Positions 25,903 to 34,672 of a DNA stretch of 64,000 bases are shown here, piece by piece; position 1 is the first letter of the stretch, and every line of letters starts with the position of its first letter. The notes below the pieces were generated by a model. The model did no database searches. It saw only the letters and a program-made list of their open reading frames with translations, and had not been told where the DNA came from. The DNA comes from Chryseolinea serpens (lineage in GTDB: Bacteria > Bacteroidota > Bacteroidia > Cytophagales > Cyclobacteriaceae), in the NCBI RefSeq assembly GCF_900129725.1, contig NZ_FQWQ01000001.1, positions 1,860,001-1,924,000 on the forward strand, written 5' to 3'. Both the position numbers and the translations under genes were made by a program.

Positions 25903-28839
25903 ATGAAAAACAACAAGACTGTAACGATGCGAAAGGAGGAACCCGTCCTGTCGCTTCACGGAATGGAAAAATCAGAAAAAAATCCAACCCGCCAGATTAC
26001 GCGGCATGCTTCTCTTCTCCTGGTGATCCTGCTGGCCCTTTCCGCCCGCACTTTTGGCCAGCCCAATCCAGCCACTCTCGACCTCTCGGGCCAATGGTCT
26101 TTTCAAATCGACCGGAAAGATGAAGGCGTAGAAGGAAAGTGGTTTACCAAACCCTTGAACGACCACATCATGTTACCCGGATCGATGGCCTCTAACGGCA
26201 AGGGCGACGACATTGCCGTGAACACACCCTGGACCGGGTCGATCTTTGATTCTGCTTTCTTTAAATCACCGGAGTTTGCGCCCTATCGCCAACCCGGAAA
26301 TATAAAAGTGCCCTTTTGGCTGCAGCCCGTAAAATATTTCAAAGGGGTAGCCTGGTATCAGAAAACCATCACCCTCCCTCCATCTTGGGGCGACAAATTT
26401 GTGGAGCTGTTTATCGAGCGTGCGCATTGGGAGACCACGGTATGGATCGACGATGTGCCCCTGGGGCAGCAAAACAGTTTAGCCGTGTCGCATGTCTACG
26501 TACTGCCTGCGAAAATACGCCCGGGCGTGCACCGGATCTCCATCCGCGTCGACAACCGGGTGAAGCAGATCGATGTGGGACAGAACTCACACAGCATCAG
26601 CGACCACACGCAAACCAATTGGAATGGGATGATCGGAAAGTTGCAGCTCCAGGCTAAACCGTTGATCTATGTCCACAACGTAAAAATTTTTCCAAATCTA
26701 AAAGACCAGAAACTCCTGGTGCGGGTTCAATTGATCAACACCACCCATCAAAAAGCAAAGGCAACCCTGGAACTACAGGCCCGGCCGACCGCATCCCAAA
26801 CCAGCAACCTAAAAAAGATAAGCAAGGCCCTGGAGGTCCAACCCGATTCCAGTGTGGTAGAAATAGAATACCATATGGGAAACGCGCCCCTCCTGTGGGA
26901 CGAATTCAATCCCAATCGCTATGTCTTGACGGTGAACCTTTCGCATGAAAAAGGAAAAGCAGATGTGAAAGATGTTGATTTCGGGATGCGCGAATTTTCA
27001 TCTTCGGGAACCCAATTCACCATCAATGGCCGCCCTGTCTTTCTTCGCGGAACACTCGAGTGTGCGATCTTTCCAAAGACAGGATTTCCTCCTACTGATA
27101 AAGCCGCCTGGACAAATGTCTTTGTTACCTGCAAAGCTTTTGGATTGAATCACGTCCGCTTCCATTCCTGGTGCCCTCCCGAATCGGCGTTCGATGTCGC
27201 CGACAGCCTGGGTATTTATGTGCAGATCGAGTGTTCTTCGTGGGCCAATCAAGGTTCGGCGGTCGGCGATGGCAAACCGGTTGATCGCTACATACTACAG
27301 GAAAGTGAACGCATCGTGAATGCTTATGGCAACCATCCCTCCTTCTGCCTGATGGCCTATGGCAATGAGCCCGCCGGAGATCACCAGGTGAAGTATCTCA
27401 CCGACTTTGTGAACTATTGGAAACAACACGACAATCGCCGCCAGTACACGACCGGTGCCGGCTGGCCCCTGGTTCCTGAAAATAACTACAACAGCACGCC
27501 CGATCCCCGCATTCAACATTGGGGAGCAGGATTGAAAAGCATCATCAACGGCAAGGCCCCCGCAACGAATTATGATTGGTCTGGGATCATTAACCAATGG
27601 CCTATCCCCACGGTCAGTCACGAGATTGGTCAATGGTGTGTCTTCCCGGATCTGAAAGAGATCGCGCAGTACGATGGTGTGTTGAAAGCAAAGAACTTCG
27701 AGATCTTTGAAGCCACCCTGAAGAAAAATAACCTTCGCCATCTCGCGGATAGTTTCCTGCTCGCTTCGGGCAAACTTCAGGCGCTCTGTTACAAGGCGGA
27801 TATTGAAGCCGCGCTCCGGACAAAAAATTTCGCCGGCTTTCAACTCCTGGACCTTCATGATTTTCCTGGCCAGGGAACGGCATTGGTGGGTGTGCTCAAT
27901 CCTTTCTGGAAAGAGAAGGGCTACATCACCGCGAAAGAGTACAGCCGGTTTTGCAACGCCATCGTGCCCCTCGCCCGTTTTTCGAAGATGATCTATTGGA
28001 ATGATGAAGCGCTCGACGTCCCGGTGGAAGTTGCCAATTTCAGCAACGGTGCGCTGAATGCTGGCGCCGCGACCTGGGAGATTGCCGACCGGTCGGGGAA
28101 AGTAATTTTCAAAGGCGATTTTCCTAAAGCCATCATCCCCGTTGGAAATGGAAATGAGCTGGGTCACATTAAACAAACGCTGACCCAGATCGCCGCTCCG
28201 TCCTTCCTGATCTTAACGGTATCGGTTGGCGCGGTTCAAAATTCCTGGGATTTCTTTGTCTACCCGGCAAAGCATTCGGAAGGCACCGATGAAATTCTGG
28301 TGACCGACCATCTTGACAAGCGCGCTGTTGATGCCTTGAATCAAGGTGGCAAGGTCATACTCACTCCACGGAAAGGATCGGTGAAACCCGAATTTGGCGG
28401 TGACATCGCGGTTGGCTTTTCCAGCATTTTCTGGAATACGGCGTGGACCAATGGTCAGCCGCCACACACGCTGGGCATTCTTTGTAATCCCCAACACCCG
28501 GCCTTTGCCTTGTTTCCTACGCAGTATCACAGCAATTGGCAGTGGTGGGATGCCATGAGTCACTCCAACGCCATCCTGCTCGATGCCGTTGATCCAGGTC
28601 TTCATCCCATCGTGCGGGTTGTCGACGATTGGGTGACCTCGCGATCGATCGGATTGCTTTTCGAATGCAGCGTTGGAAAGGGTACATTGATCGTGTCGGG
28701 AATTGATTTGCTGACCGATCAGGAACAACGGCCGGAGGCACGTCAGCTGTTGTTGAGTTTAAAAAACTACTTGCATCAAAAATCCAGCCGCCCTTCACTG
28801 GCGATATCACCCGAAAAAATCGCCGGGATCTTTAAATAG
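25903..28839 (+). CDS. Glycoside hydrolase family 2 protein
   Basis: The 978-residue secreted protein has a GH2 jelly-roll sugar-binding domain (DLSGQWSFQID, YQKTITLPPSW, VELFIERAHWETTVWIDDVP), an immunoglobulin-like domain, and a TIM barrel with the acid/base E489 in MAYGNEPAG and the nucleophile E574 in TVSHEIGQW. The C-terminal part is beta-rich. Exact substrate (beta-galactoside, glucuronide, mannoside) cannot be decided. The chosen start gives a long n-region before the hydrophobic signal LLLVILLALSARTFGQ; an ATG at 25963 is an alternative. It stands alone, with the near-palindrome ATTAAAAC-CAAA-GTTTAAT at 25832-25850 upstream and a hairpin downstream. Confidence 0.88.
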   Translation: MKNNKTVTMRKEEPVLSLHGMEKSEKNPTRQITRHASLLLVILLALSARTFGQPNPATLDLSGQWSFQIDRKDEGVEGKWFTKPLNDHIMLPGSMASNGKGDDIAVNTPWTGSIFDSAFFKSPEFAPYRQPGNIKVPFWLQPVKYFKGVAWYQKTITLPPSWGDKFVELFIERAHWETTVWIDDVPLGQQNSLAVSHVYVLPAKIRPGVHRISIRVDNRVKQIDVGQNSHSISDHTQTNWNGMIGKLQLQAKPLIYVHNVKIFPNLKDQKLLVRVQLINTTHQKAKATLELQARPTASQTSNLKKISKALEVQPDSSVVEIEYHMGNAPLLWDEFNPNRYVLTVNLSHEKGKADVKDVDFGMREFSSSGTQFTINGRPVFLRGTLECAIFPKTGFPPTDKAAWTNVFVTCKAFGLNHVRFHSWCPPESAFDVADSLGIYVQIECSSWANQGSAVGDGKPVDRYILQESERIVNAYGNHPSFCLMAYGNEPAGDHQVKYLTDFVNYWKQHDNRRQYTTGAGWPLVPENNYNSTPDPRIQHWGAGLKSIINGKAPATNYDWSGIINQWPIPTVSHEIGQWCVFPDLKEIAQYDGVLKAKNFEIFEATLKKNNLRHLADSFLLASGKLQALCYKADIEAALRTKNFAGFQLLDLHDFPGQGTALVGVLNPFWKEKGYITAKEYSRFCNAIVPLARFSKMIYWNDEALDVPVEVANFSNGALNAGAATWEIADRSGKVIFKGDFPKAIIPVGNGNELGHIKQTLTQIAAPSFLILTVSVGAVQNSWDFFVYPAKHSEGTDEILVTDHLDKRAVDALNQGGKVILTPRKGSVKPEFGGDIAVGFSSIFWNTAWTNGQPPHTLGILCNPQHPAFALFPTQYHSNWQWWDAMSHSNAILLDAVDPGLHPIVRVVDDWVTSRSIGLLFECSVGKGTLIVSGIDLLTDQEQRPEARQLLLSLKNYLHQKSSRPSLAISPEKIAGIFK

Positions 28840-28860
28840 ATCTCGAGGGATGTTACCCCC

Positions 28861-28900
28861 CGCCGGTAGACGAGGATGATTCCTGTTTACCGGCGCTTTT
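28861..28900 (+). terminator. Probable terminator of the GH2 gene
   Basis: CGCCGGTA (28861-28868) pairs with TACCGGCG (28888-28895), followed by only four T's, so termination may be partial. A second GC-rich hairpin (CCGGCCG/CGGCCGG, 28929-28947) follows. Confidence 0.6.
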
Positions 28901-29056
28901 CATTCATTAAAATTGCTACTCCGAATTACCGGCCGTCGATCGGCCGGAAAATCCCTGCTGCTTAAAAACAGAAGCCTGATTATTTCGCTAAATTGACTTC
29001 CCGTCCCCGAAAAACTGAGCCCCGGGGCAATTCTATAAATCTAAAAGCAACACAAC

Positions 29057-29311
29057 ATGGTAGTCTTTGATCTATCCAAAGTAGCCGTTCAACTCAACGC
29101 CGTGGATGCCCACGCCAACGAACGGTTTAGCGAAGTTCAGACGCTCATTCAAAATGGCTATGTGAGCGAATTCACCCCCGACCAAAAAGATGCCGCCCAC
29201 AATGCGTTCAAGCGGCTGGAAGAAGTTTTCATTCAGTTGGCAAAGACCCACGAGAGCTTGAAACGACTTCGGGAGGCGTATGAGAGCGCGTTTGAAAAAG
29301 AAACCGATTGA
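29057..29311 (+). CDS. Small helical protein of unknown function
   Basis: The 84-residue product is almost wholly helical and charged (FSEVQTLIQNGY, AFKRLEEVFIQLAKTHESL), with no signal peptide or membrane segment and no motif I recognise. It could be a small cytoplasmic two-helix protein. It is a single gene after the GH2 gene on the same strand. Codon use and length look genuine, but the evidence is only that. Confidence 0.6.
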   Translation: MVVFDLSKVAVQLNAVDAHANERFSEVQTLIQNGYVSEFTPDQKDAAHNAFKRLEEVFIQLAKTHESLKRLREAYESAFEKETD

Positions 29312-29355
29312 AACGGACAGGTCATCCTCCTATTCAGGATCACTATGGCAATGCA

Positions 29356-30663
29356 TCAGGGTTTTGGGATGTAGCTTGATTTCGCAAACGCGTCCTTTTC
29401 CTTCGTTCCGGCTTTGAAATTCAATGCTACCATATCTTCATGGGATTCGCCGCTAATGAATTCTGGTGATACGTCGCTAAAATAAGAAAAGTTGATAGAA
29501 GGATACTCCACGATCAATCCTTCGGGCAACTCCTGGATCACCGGACATTCCTTGCCTGTGTAGATAGTCCACGAAATGTTTACGTCCGCCCTGTTCGGGT
29601 CATGATATACGGCAGCATAATCCAAACGGTCGAATGGCTGATCGTAGGTATAGGTATAATGATGCACGGACTTGTTGACAGAACCATACTTTGCATTTTG
29701 GGGTACCCGTATCGATTCCGGCATAGGCCCCTGTTGATCATAGATAAACAGGTAGTTTCCTGTGTTCATATATACGCTCGTCTGATATTTTGGAAACGCG
29801 CTGGTGAAAGCTAAATGCATAGATGTTTCTTTCGGAAGTGCACTATTATCGTACGAATGGCAACATCCCGATACATTCCCAGGAATATAAGACTGATCTT
29901 CGCCGAATCCGCATATCCTGGCATAAAACGAACCTGCATCTGAAAAGCTTACCGGTAATATTCTTTCGAACTCACTCATTTCCGCATACGAAAATTCATA
30001 GGTATCCTTGTCTTTAGGATTTGCGATCACCTTATACTTTGGATGCTCATCCCTTTCAGATTCTACCGTTGTCATGTAATAGGGAGTATAGTAAGGGGTG
30101 GTCGACAATAACGGAGACTTTATTACTGTCTTATCTGCAGAGCTACCCAACATAAAGGAAGCTGTGCAACTATTTTCAGCAACGCGAACCTTCTTATCAG
30201 CAGGTATGTCGTTCACAATAATATCGAACTGCCCAATTCCGGTTGGAAAAACAAAAGGATATTCCGGCGTCGGCCCCTTGAGGGTCCAAACTTCTCCAGT
30301 GGGAATATTTGCAAAGCTTTTGATACGGTAGTTGATGGCGTTCTCGCGGTTGGCAAAAATCGTTACCGTCATTTTGTTATCCTTGATTTCTTTTTCGGTT
30401 TCAAACGTCAGCACATCGCCCGCCTTGTATTTTTTAAAATCAATCAAAGATCCATTCTGATCGTGAAGCAACACCCAATTATCTCTTGTTGTGGCCGGAT
30501 ACGAAGCATCAACAGAAAGTGAAAATATTTTCTTTGGTTCTACCGGATCAACAATATCGTCATCCTTGCCACAGGATGTCAGTACCGAAAGACAAATAGA
30601 CCAAACAGCAACGCGGCGCAAGGCTTTGTGCTTGCAGATTAGAGAGAAAAAGCGAGTAGACAT
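29356..30663 (-). CDS. Large lipoprotein of unknown function
   Basis: The 435-residue protein has a lipoprotein signal (LSVLTSCGKDDD, cysteine near 31) followed by beta-rich sequence with many tyrosines (TTPYYTPYYMTT, HHYTYTYDQPFDRLDY) and no recognised domain. It is presumably surface or periplasmic. The coding DNA looks AT-richer than the neighbouring genes, which may mean later acquisition. It lies downstream of the FtsX permease at 30831-33242 on the same strand with a 167-bp gap. Confidence 0.75.
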   Translation of the reverse strand: MSTRFFSLICKHKALRRVAVWSICLSVLTSCGKDDDIVDPVEPKKIFSLSVDASYPATTRDNWVLLHDQNGSLIDFKKYKAGDVLTFETEKEIKDNKMTVTIFANRENAINYRIKSFANIPTGEVWTLKGPTPEYPFVFPTGIGQFDIIVNDIPADKKVRVAENSCTASFMLGSSADKTVIKSPLLSTTPYYTPYYMTTVESERDEHPKYKVIANPKDKDTYEFSYAEMSEFERILPVSFSDAGSFYARICGFGEDQSYIPGNVSGCCHSYDNSALPKETSMHLAFTSAFPKYQTSVYMNTGNYLFIYDQQGPMPESIRVPQNAKYGSVNKSVHHYTYTYDQPFDRLDYAAVYHDPNRADVNISWTIYTGKECPVIQELPEGLIVEYPSINFSYFSDVSPEFISGESHEDMVALNFKAGTKEKDAFAKSSYIPKP

Positions 30664-30830
30664 AGTTTAAAACAGACAGGATCACGATATGACAACATGA
30701 GCTAAACCATTGCATTTTAACTGGGTGCTCTTGAATGAGTCAAAACTACTAAAAATCCAAAGACTCCTCTGATTTTCTGTAGAATTAATGATCCTGTCCA
30801 ACCTTTACATCTCCATTATCCTTCTCTTAG

Positions 30831-33242
30831 CTATTCGTAGCGCAGCGCATCCACGGGATTTGCCGATGCTGCCTTGAACGTGTGCAGCGAGATCGTGGCC
30901 CACGCAATGGCCATAACAACAACACCCGGCACGGCAAAGATCCACCACGAGAGCGAGATCCGGGTGGCGAATTCGTTGAGCCAATTGTTCATGACCAGCC
31001 ACGAAACGGGCACGGCGATCACGATCGCGGCGGCTACCAGCAAGGCGAACTCTTTGCACAACAGGGCAATCACCTGCGACACGGTGGCCCCCAGTACTTT
31101 TCGCACGCCGATCTCCTTTGTCCGTTGCACCACCATGTAGGACGAGAGACCGAACAATCCCATACAGGCAATAAAGATCGCCAGCGTGGCAAACACACCA
31201 AATACTTTTCCGAATTGTATGTCGGCCTGGTATTGCTGGTTGTAGTAGTCATCCATGAAAAAGAACTGGAACGGGTTGCCCGGAAAATAGGATTTGAATT
31301 TTTCTTCTGCCAACGCAACGACAGACTGGACATTGCCGGTTTTGATGTGGATGGAGTAAAAGTTGTGCGCGTCCGGAATATTTCTGAAGATCAGCGGTTC
31401 GAAGTTTCGTTTCATGGATTCCTGGCGGTAGTCCCTTAGCACACCCACGATCTTGAAGGTGTCGCCCCAGAAATAGATCTGCTCGTCCAGCGCTTCCTTG
31501 GGTGTTTTAAAACCCATTTGCCGCACGGCCGATTCGTTGAAGAGCACGCCGGCGCGATCGGTCTTTATTTCTTTTGAAAAATTTCTACCGGCAACAAGCT
31601 CCAGCCCAAACGTGGGAACAAAGGACTGATCAATACCCAGCACGCGATATTCGTTTGCTGCCTCGTCGGTCTCCGCAATGCGACGAATCCCCCCGGCGTT
31701 CCAATCGGGCTGCCGGCCCGGAATACTGGTCGACGCCGTGACGCCGACGATCTCCGGGTAATTGGTCAGATCATCATGAAACGCGTAAAAGCGATTCACA
31801 TACGTGGAGTCGCTGATGTCCGGGCCCCTCACGATGATGGTTTGATCGATGTTCACGCCCTTGTCGCTATTCCGCATAAAGCTAAGTTGCCGGTACACGG
31901 TGAAGGTTCCAACGATGAGGGTGATCGATGCCGCAAATTGAAAAACAACCAGCCCCTTGCGCAAGAATTTTCCACGCGGAGAACCTTGTAGTTTGCCCTT
32001 CAGCACGGCGGCAGGCTTAAATCCAGACAGGACAAATGCAGGATACAATCCCGACGACAACACGCCCAGCACAAAGACAGCGACCGTGCCCAGCAGGAAA
32101 ATGTTATTGCTAAAGAGCGACGTGTCCAAATTTCTTCCGGCGAGCGCTGCAAAGTTTGGCAATAGCAACCTGACCAGCACCAGCGAAAGAACAAAGGCCA
32201 TGAGGTTGATGATAAACGATTCCAACAGAAACTGCCGGATCAATTGTGACCGGAGACCTCCCAGCACTTTCCGTACGCCGACCTCGCGCGCACGCTCCAT
32301 GGACCGCGCCGTAGCGAGGTTCACGTAATTGATCCAGGCGATGACCAGGATGAATGCCGCAATGATCGCGAGGAAATACACCGACTTGCCATTCCCATTC
32401 GGACCATAGTCCATCATGAGGTTGTTGGCAAAAAGATGGATCCGGGTGATGGGCTCCAGGTTGAACACCATGCCGGAGTTATATTTTTTAAATTCTTCGC
32501 CTTCCCGTTTTTCGACAAACGCGGGAAGCTTCGCTTGTAGGGTGCTCGCTTTTGCATTCGGATAAAGCTGCACGTAGGTCATAAATCCGTCCCACCCAAA
32601 GGTGTTCAACGCGTCGGGATCCTTGAAATAGGTGAGGTAGGTTGAAAAAGAAAGCAGGGCATCAAACCGCATGTGGTTGGTCTCCGGCACATCTTCAAAC
32701 ACGCCGGTGACGATCCATTCTTCCACGCCATTCTTGCGGAGCATTTTCCCGATCGGGTCTTCGTCGCCAAAATACTTTTTTGCAAACGTCTTTGAGACCG
32801 CCATCGTGTGCGGCTCGCGGAGCACCGTCGAGTCGACGCCTTTCAACAACGGGAAGGAAAAGACCTTGAAAAAATCTTCGCTGGCGTAGTAGATATGCTC
32901 CTCCTTGAACGCGACGTCGTCGTGACCAAACGTCTGCTTGTCCTCGCACATGCGGACATAGTACTCAACTTCCGGAAAATTATTTTTAAGCTCGGGGCCT
33001 ATCCCCGCGGCGCCCGCGGCCCATCGCGTGGTGACCTCGCCCTTGCTGTAGCGGTCCAACTGTACGCGGAAGATCCTGTCTTTCCGGAGTTGGTCCTGGT
33101 CGTAGCTGAGTTCGTGCATTACGTAACGGGTGATGAGCATCGATCCGGCCAACCCAACGGCCAAACCCAATACGTTGATCACTGTAAAGACCTTGTTTTT
33201 GAGGGTGCTGCGAACAGCGGATTTGAGGTAGTTCCGGATCAT
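30831..33242 (-). CDS. FtsX/MacB-type ABC transporter permease
   Basis: The 803-residue protein has the duplicated MacB_PCD plus FtsX architecture: N-terminal helix (VFTVINVLGLAVGLAGSMLI), periplasmic domain, FtsX block (NYVNLATARSMERAREVGVR), second periplasmic domain and terminal FtsX block (RTKEIGVRKVLGATVSQVIA). Unlike the permease at 22723-25374 it has no prefix domain and no PadR partner. A separate ATPase is required. The ending PVDALRYE resembles the PVDTLKYE of the other permease, showing they are paralogues. Confidence 0.92.
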   Translation of the reverse strand: MIRNYLKSAVRSTLKNKVFTVINVLGLAVGLAGSMLITRYVMHELSYDQDQLRKDRIFRVQLDRYSKGEVTTRWAAGAAGIGPELKNNFPEVEYYVRMCEDKQTFGHDDVAFKEEHIYYASEDFFKVFSFPLLKGVDSTVLREPHTMAVSKTFAKKYFGDEDPIGKMLRKNGVEEWIVTGVFEDVPETNHMRFDALLSFSTYLTYFKDPDALNTFGWDGFMTYVQLYPNAKASTLQAKLPAFVEKREGEEFKKYNSGMVFNLEPITRIHLFANNLMMDYGPNGNGKSVYFLAIIAAFILVIAWINYVNLATARSMERAREVGVRKVLGGLRSQLIRQFLLESFIINLMAFVLSLVLVRLLLPNFAALAGRNLDTSLFSNNIFLLGTVAVFVLGVLSSGLYPAFVLSGFKPAAVLKGKLQGSPRGKFLRKGLVVFQFAASITLIVGTFTVYRQLSFMRNSDKGVNIDQTIIVRGPDISDSTYVNRFYAFHDDLTNYPEIVGVTASTSIPGRQPDWNAGGIRRIAETDEAANEYRVLGIDQSFVPTFGLELVAGRNFSKEIKTDRAGVLFNESAVRQMGFKTPKEALDEQIYFWGDTFKIVGVLRDYRQESMKRNFEPLIFRNIPDAHNFYSIHIKTGNVQSVVALAEEKFKSYFPGNPFQFFFMDDYYNQQYQADIQFGKVFGVFATLAIFIACMGLFGLSSYMVVQRTKEIGVRKVLGATVSQVIALLCKEFALLVAAAIVIAVPVSWLVMNNWLNEFATRISLSWWIFAVPGVVVMAIAWATISLHTFKAASANPVDALRYE

Positions 33243-33460
33243 GACAGAGGCAGTTTTTTAAGTTAGGGAATACAAAAGTTACCCCCGATACTTCATATGG
33301 TTACATGAATGTCGGTGATTTTTTTCTACGCTTTTCACAACAAAAAAACCGCCTGGGGCCTTGGAATCCTCTGGAGAAGTGCTGCCACAGGTAAGTTGGG
33401 GGCAATAAATTGTTATTTTTTAATTAATTCTTTATCAATTACTTATAAAAATATTTCATG

Positions 33461-33488
33461 CATTTGATACATACTGTAATGTCAAATG
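33461..33488. promoter_or_regulatory. Operator 1 of the Xre/RES module
   Basis: CATTTGA and TCAAATG face each other with a 14-bp spacer. The same arms with the same spacer recur 43 bp downstream. Confidence 0.7.
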
Positions 33489-33503
33489 ATTTACTTTTCT
33501 GTG

Positions 33504-33531
33504 CATTTGACGTATATTGATATATCAAATG
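33504..33531. promoter_or_regulatory. Operator 2 of the Xre/RES module
   Basis: CATTTGA, a 14-bp spacer, TCAAATG, ending 2 bp before the preferred antitoxin start. The pairing of two identical operators is typical of cooperative autorepression by toxin-antitoxin complexes. Confidence 0.7.
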
Positions 33532-33533
33532 AC

Positions 33534-34175
33534 ATGACGATGAGCGAAAGTAGCAGAAGAAAAAGCGGGGTGACACGGTTCGGGAAGACACCGGGTCGAA
33601 AGAGCAGTCCTAAAAAAACGCACGCTCCTCAGGAAGATTTTCTGGCGGGGAGAAAATCGTCGCGCTCTATTGCAGAGATCGAACGATTGATACCGCGTGA
33701 GCAGCGAATTGAAATGGAGGTTATCCGGAACGGAAAGAAGTCTGTTGTTTCGGTGAAGACGGGATATGGCTATATGGTCCCCTCCTTTACAAAAGCAGTA
33801 AGCTTGGTGGATATCTCTACTTTGGTGGAAAATGAAAACGGGATCCCTTCCAGTGAGATTGAATTCCTGGTTGACTATCTCGATCTGAACGTGCCCGAAA
33901 TTGCAAAAGCCGCCGACGTTTCTACCAGTACGGTTTCGCGTTGGAAATCAAATTCGCGTATTGGAAAATCCGGGGCCGCCCAATTTTTTAAAATAGACGA
34001 AGTTGTAAAAAAGGGTGTGGATGTCTTCGGAAATCTTACGGACTTTAAACGTTGGCTGAACAGCCCCAACATGGCGCTAGGTAATGTGACCCCAATATCT
34101 TTAATTACATCTCCCATCGGCGTTGACCGGGTCGATGCGAGTTTGGATGCCCTCATCTACGGCGACGTTTTATGA
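33534..34175 (+). CDS. Xre/MbcA/ParS-type antitoxin
   Basis: From the ATG at 33534 the 213-residue product has a basic N-terminal tail (SRRKSGVTRFGKTPGRKSS), a helix-turn-helix-like region (VPEIAKAADVSTSTVSRWK) and a C-terminal toxin-binding domain (FGNLTDFKRWLNSPNMALG) typical of antitoxins paired with RES toxins. It neutralises the downstream toxin and should repress its own promoter. An ATG at 33486 is in frame but would place the start inside the operators; 33540 is a near alternative. The N-terminal tail makes it longer than most members. Confidence 0.88.
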   Translation: MTMSESSRRKSGVTRFGKTPGRKSSPKKTHAPQEDFLAGRKSSRSIAEIERLIPREQRIEMEVIRNGKKSVVSVKTGYGYMVPSFTKAVSLVDISTLVENENGIPSSEIEFLVDYLDLNVPEIAKAADVSTSTVSRWKSNSRIGKSGAAQFFKIDEVVKKGVDVFGNLTDFKRWLNSPNMALGNVTPISLITSPIGVDRVDASLDALIYGDVL

Positions 34176-34187
34176 TATATCAAGTCT

Positions 34188-34652
34188 ATGCACTGTTACA
34201 GGATCATGCAGGAGCGATACGCCACTGCTCCGTATAGTTTTTCAGGAACTGCTAAACGTTGGAATCCAAGAGGGTCAAACATGTTTTATGCCGCAAGTTC
34301 CGCCGCCCTGGCTCAATTGGAATATCTGTGTATCCGGGGGCATGTTGTTGGCACGCAAGCCTGGCGGATGGTCATTTATGAGATCAGGGACGAAACCTCA
34401 ATCGGCGAGATCAATCCCGCGCGTTTGCCTGGCGATTGGAACGCACTGCCACACCGTTTGATCACACAGGAAATTGGAAAACAATGGCTTGCTTCTTCTG
34501 ACTCTCCTTTTCTGAAAGTGCCCTCAGCAAGATTGCACCTTCAATTTTTCCCTGCCGAGTTCAACCTTTTGATAAACCCCGATTTTCCAGAGCTGAGAAA
34601 TCTATTGACCGTTAGCGACACTGTGCCCTTCTCGTTTTTGTTAAACGCTTAG
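34188..34652 (+). CDS. RES-domain toxin
   Basis: The 154-residue protein is a RES-family toxin; characterised members deplete cellular NAD+. It shows the family pattern: CYRI near the start with an arginine, FSGTAKRWNPRGSNMFYAAS, a central glutamate in ALAQLEYL, and a late serine in LKVPSAR. It starts 12 bp after the antitoxin stop, so the two genes are co-transcribed in the usual antitoxin-first order. No truncation is apparent. Confidence 0.9.
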   Translation: MHCYRIMQERYATAPYSFSGTAKRWNPRGSNMFYAASSAALAQLEYLCIRGHVVGTQAWRMVIYEIRDETSIGEINPARLPGDWNALPHRLITQEIGKQWLASSDSPFLKVPSARLHLQFFPAEFNLLINPDFPELRNLLTVSDTVPFSFLLNA

Positions 34653-34672
34653 CCTTCTTTTTTTATCCCCCG

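Noticed and set aside
30768-30792. TTCTGTAGAATT resembling the direct-repeat element
   Set aside because: Only one hexamer is recognisable and there is no second copy at 11 bp or TTTG box at the expected position, and it lies behind a gene on the wrong side.
33486-34175. Longer start for the antitoxin at 33486
   Set aside because: It would start between the operators and include operator 2 inside the coding region; the start at 33534 leaves both upstream.
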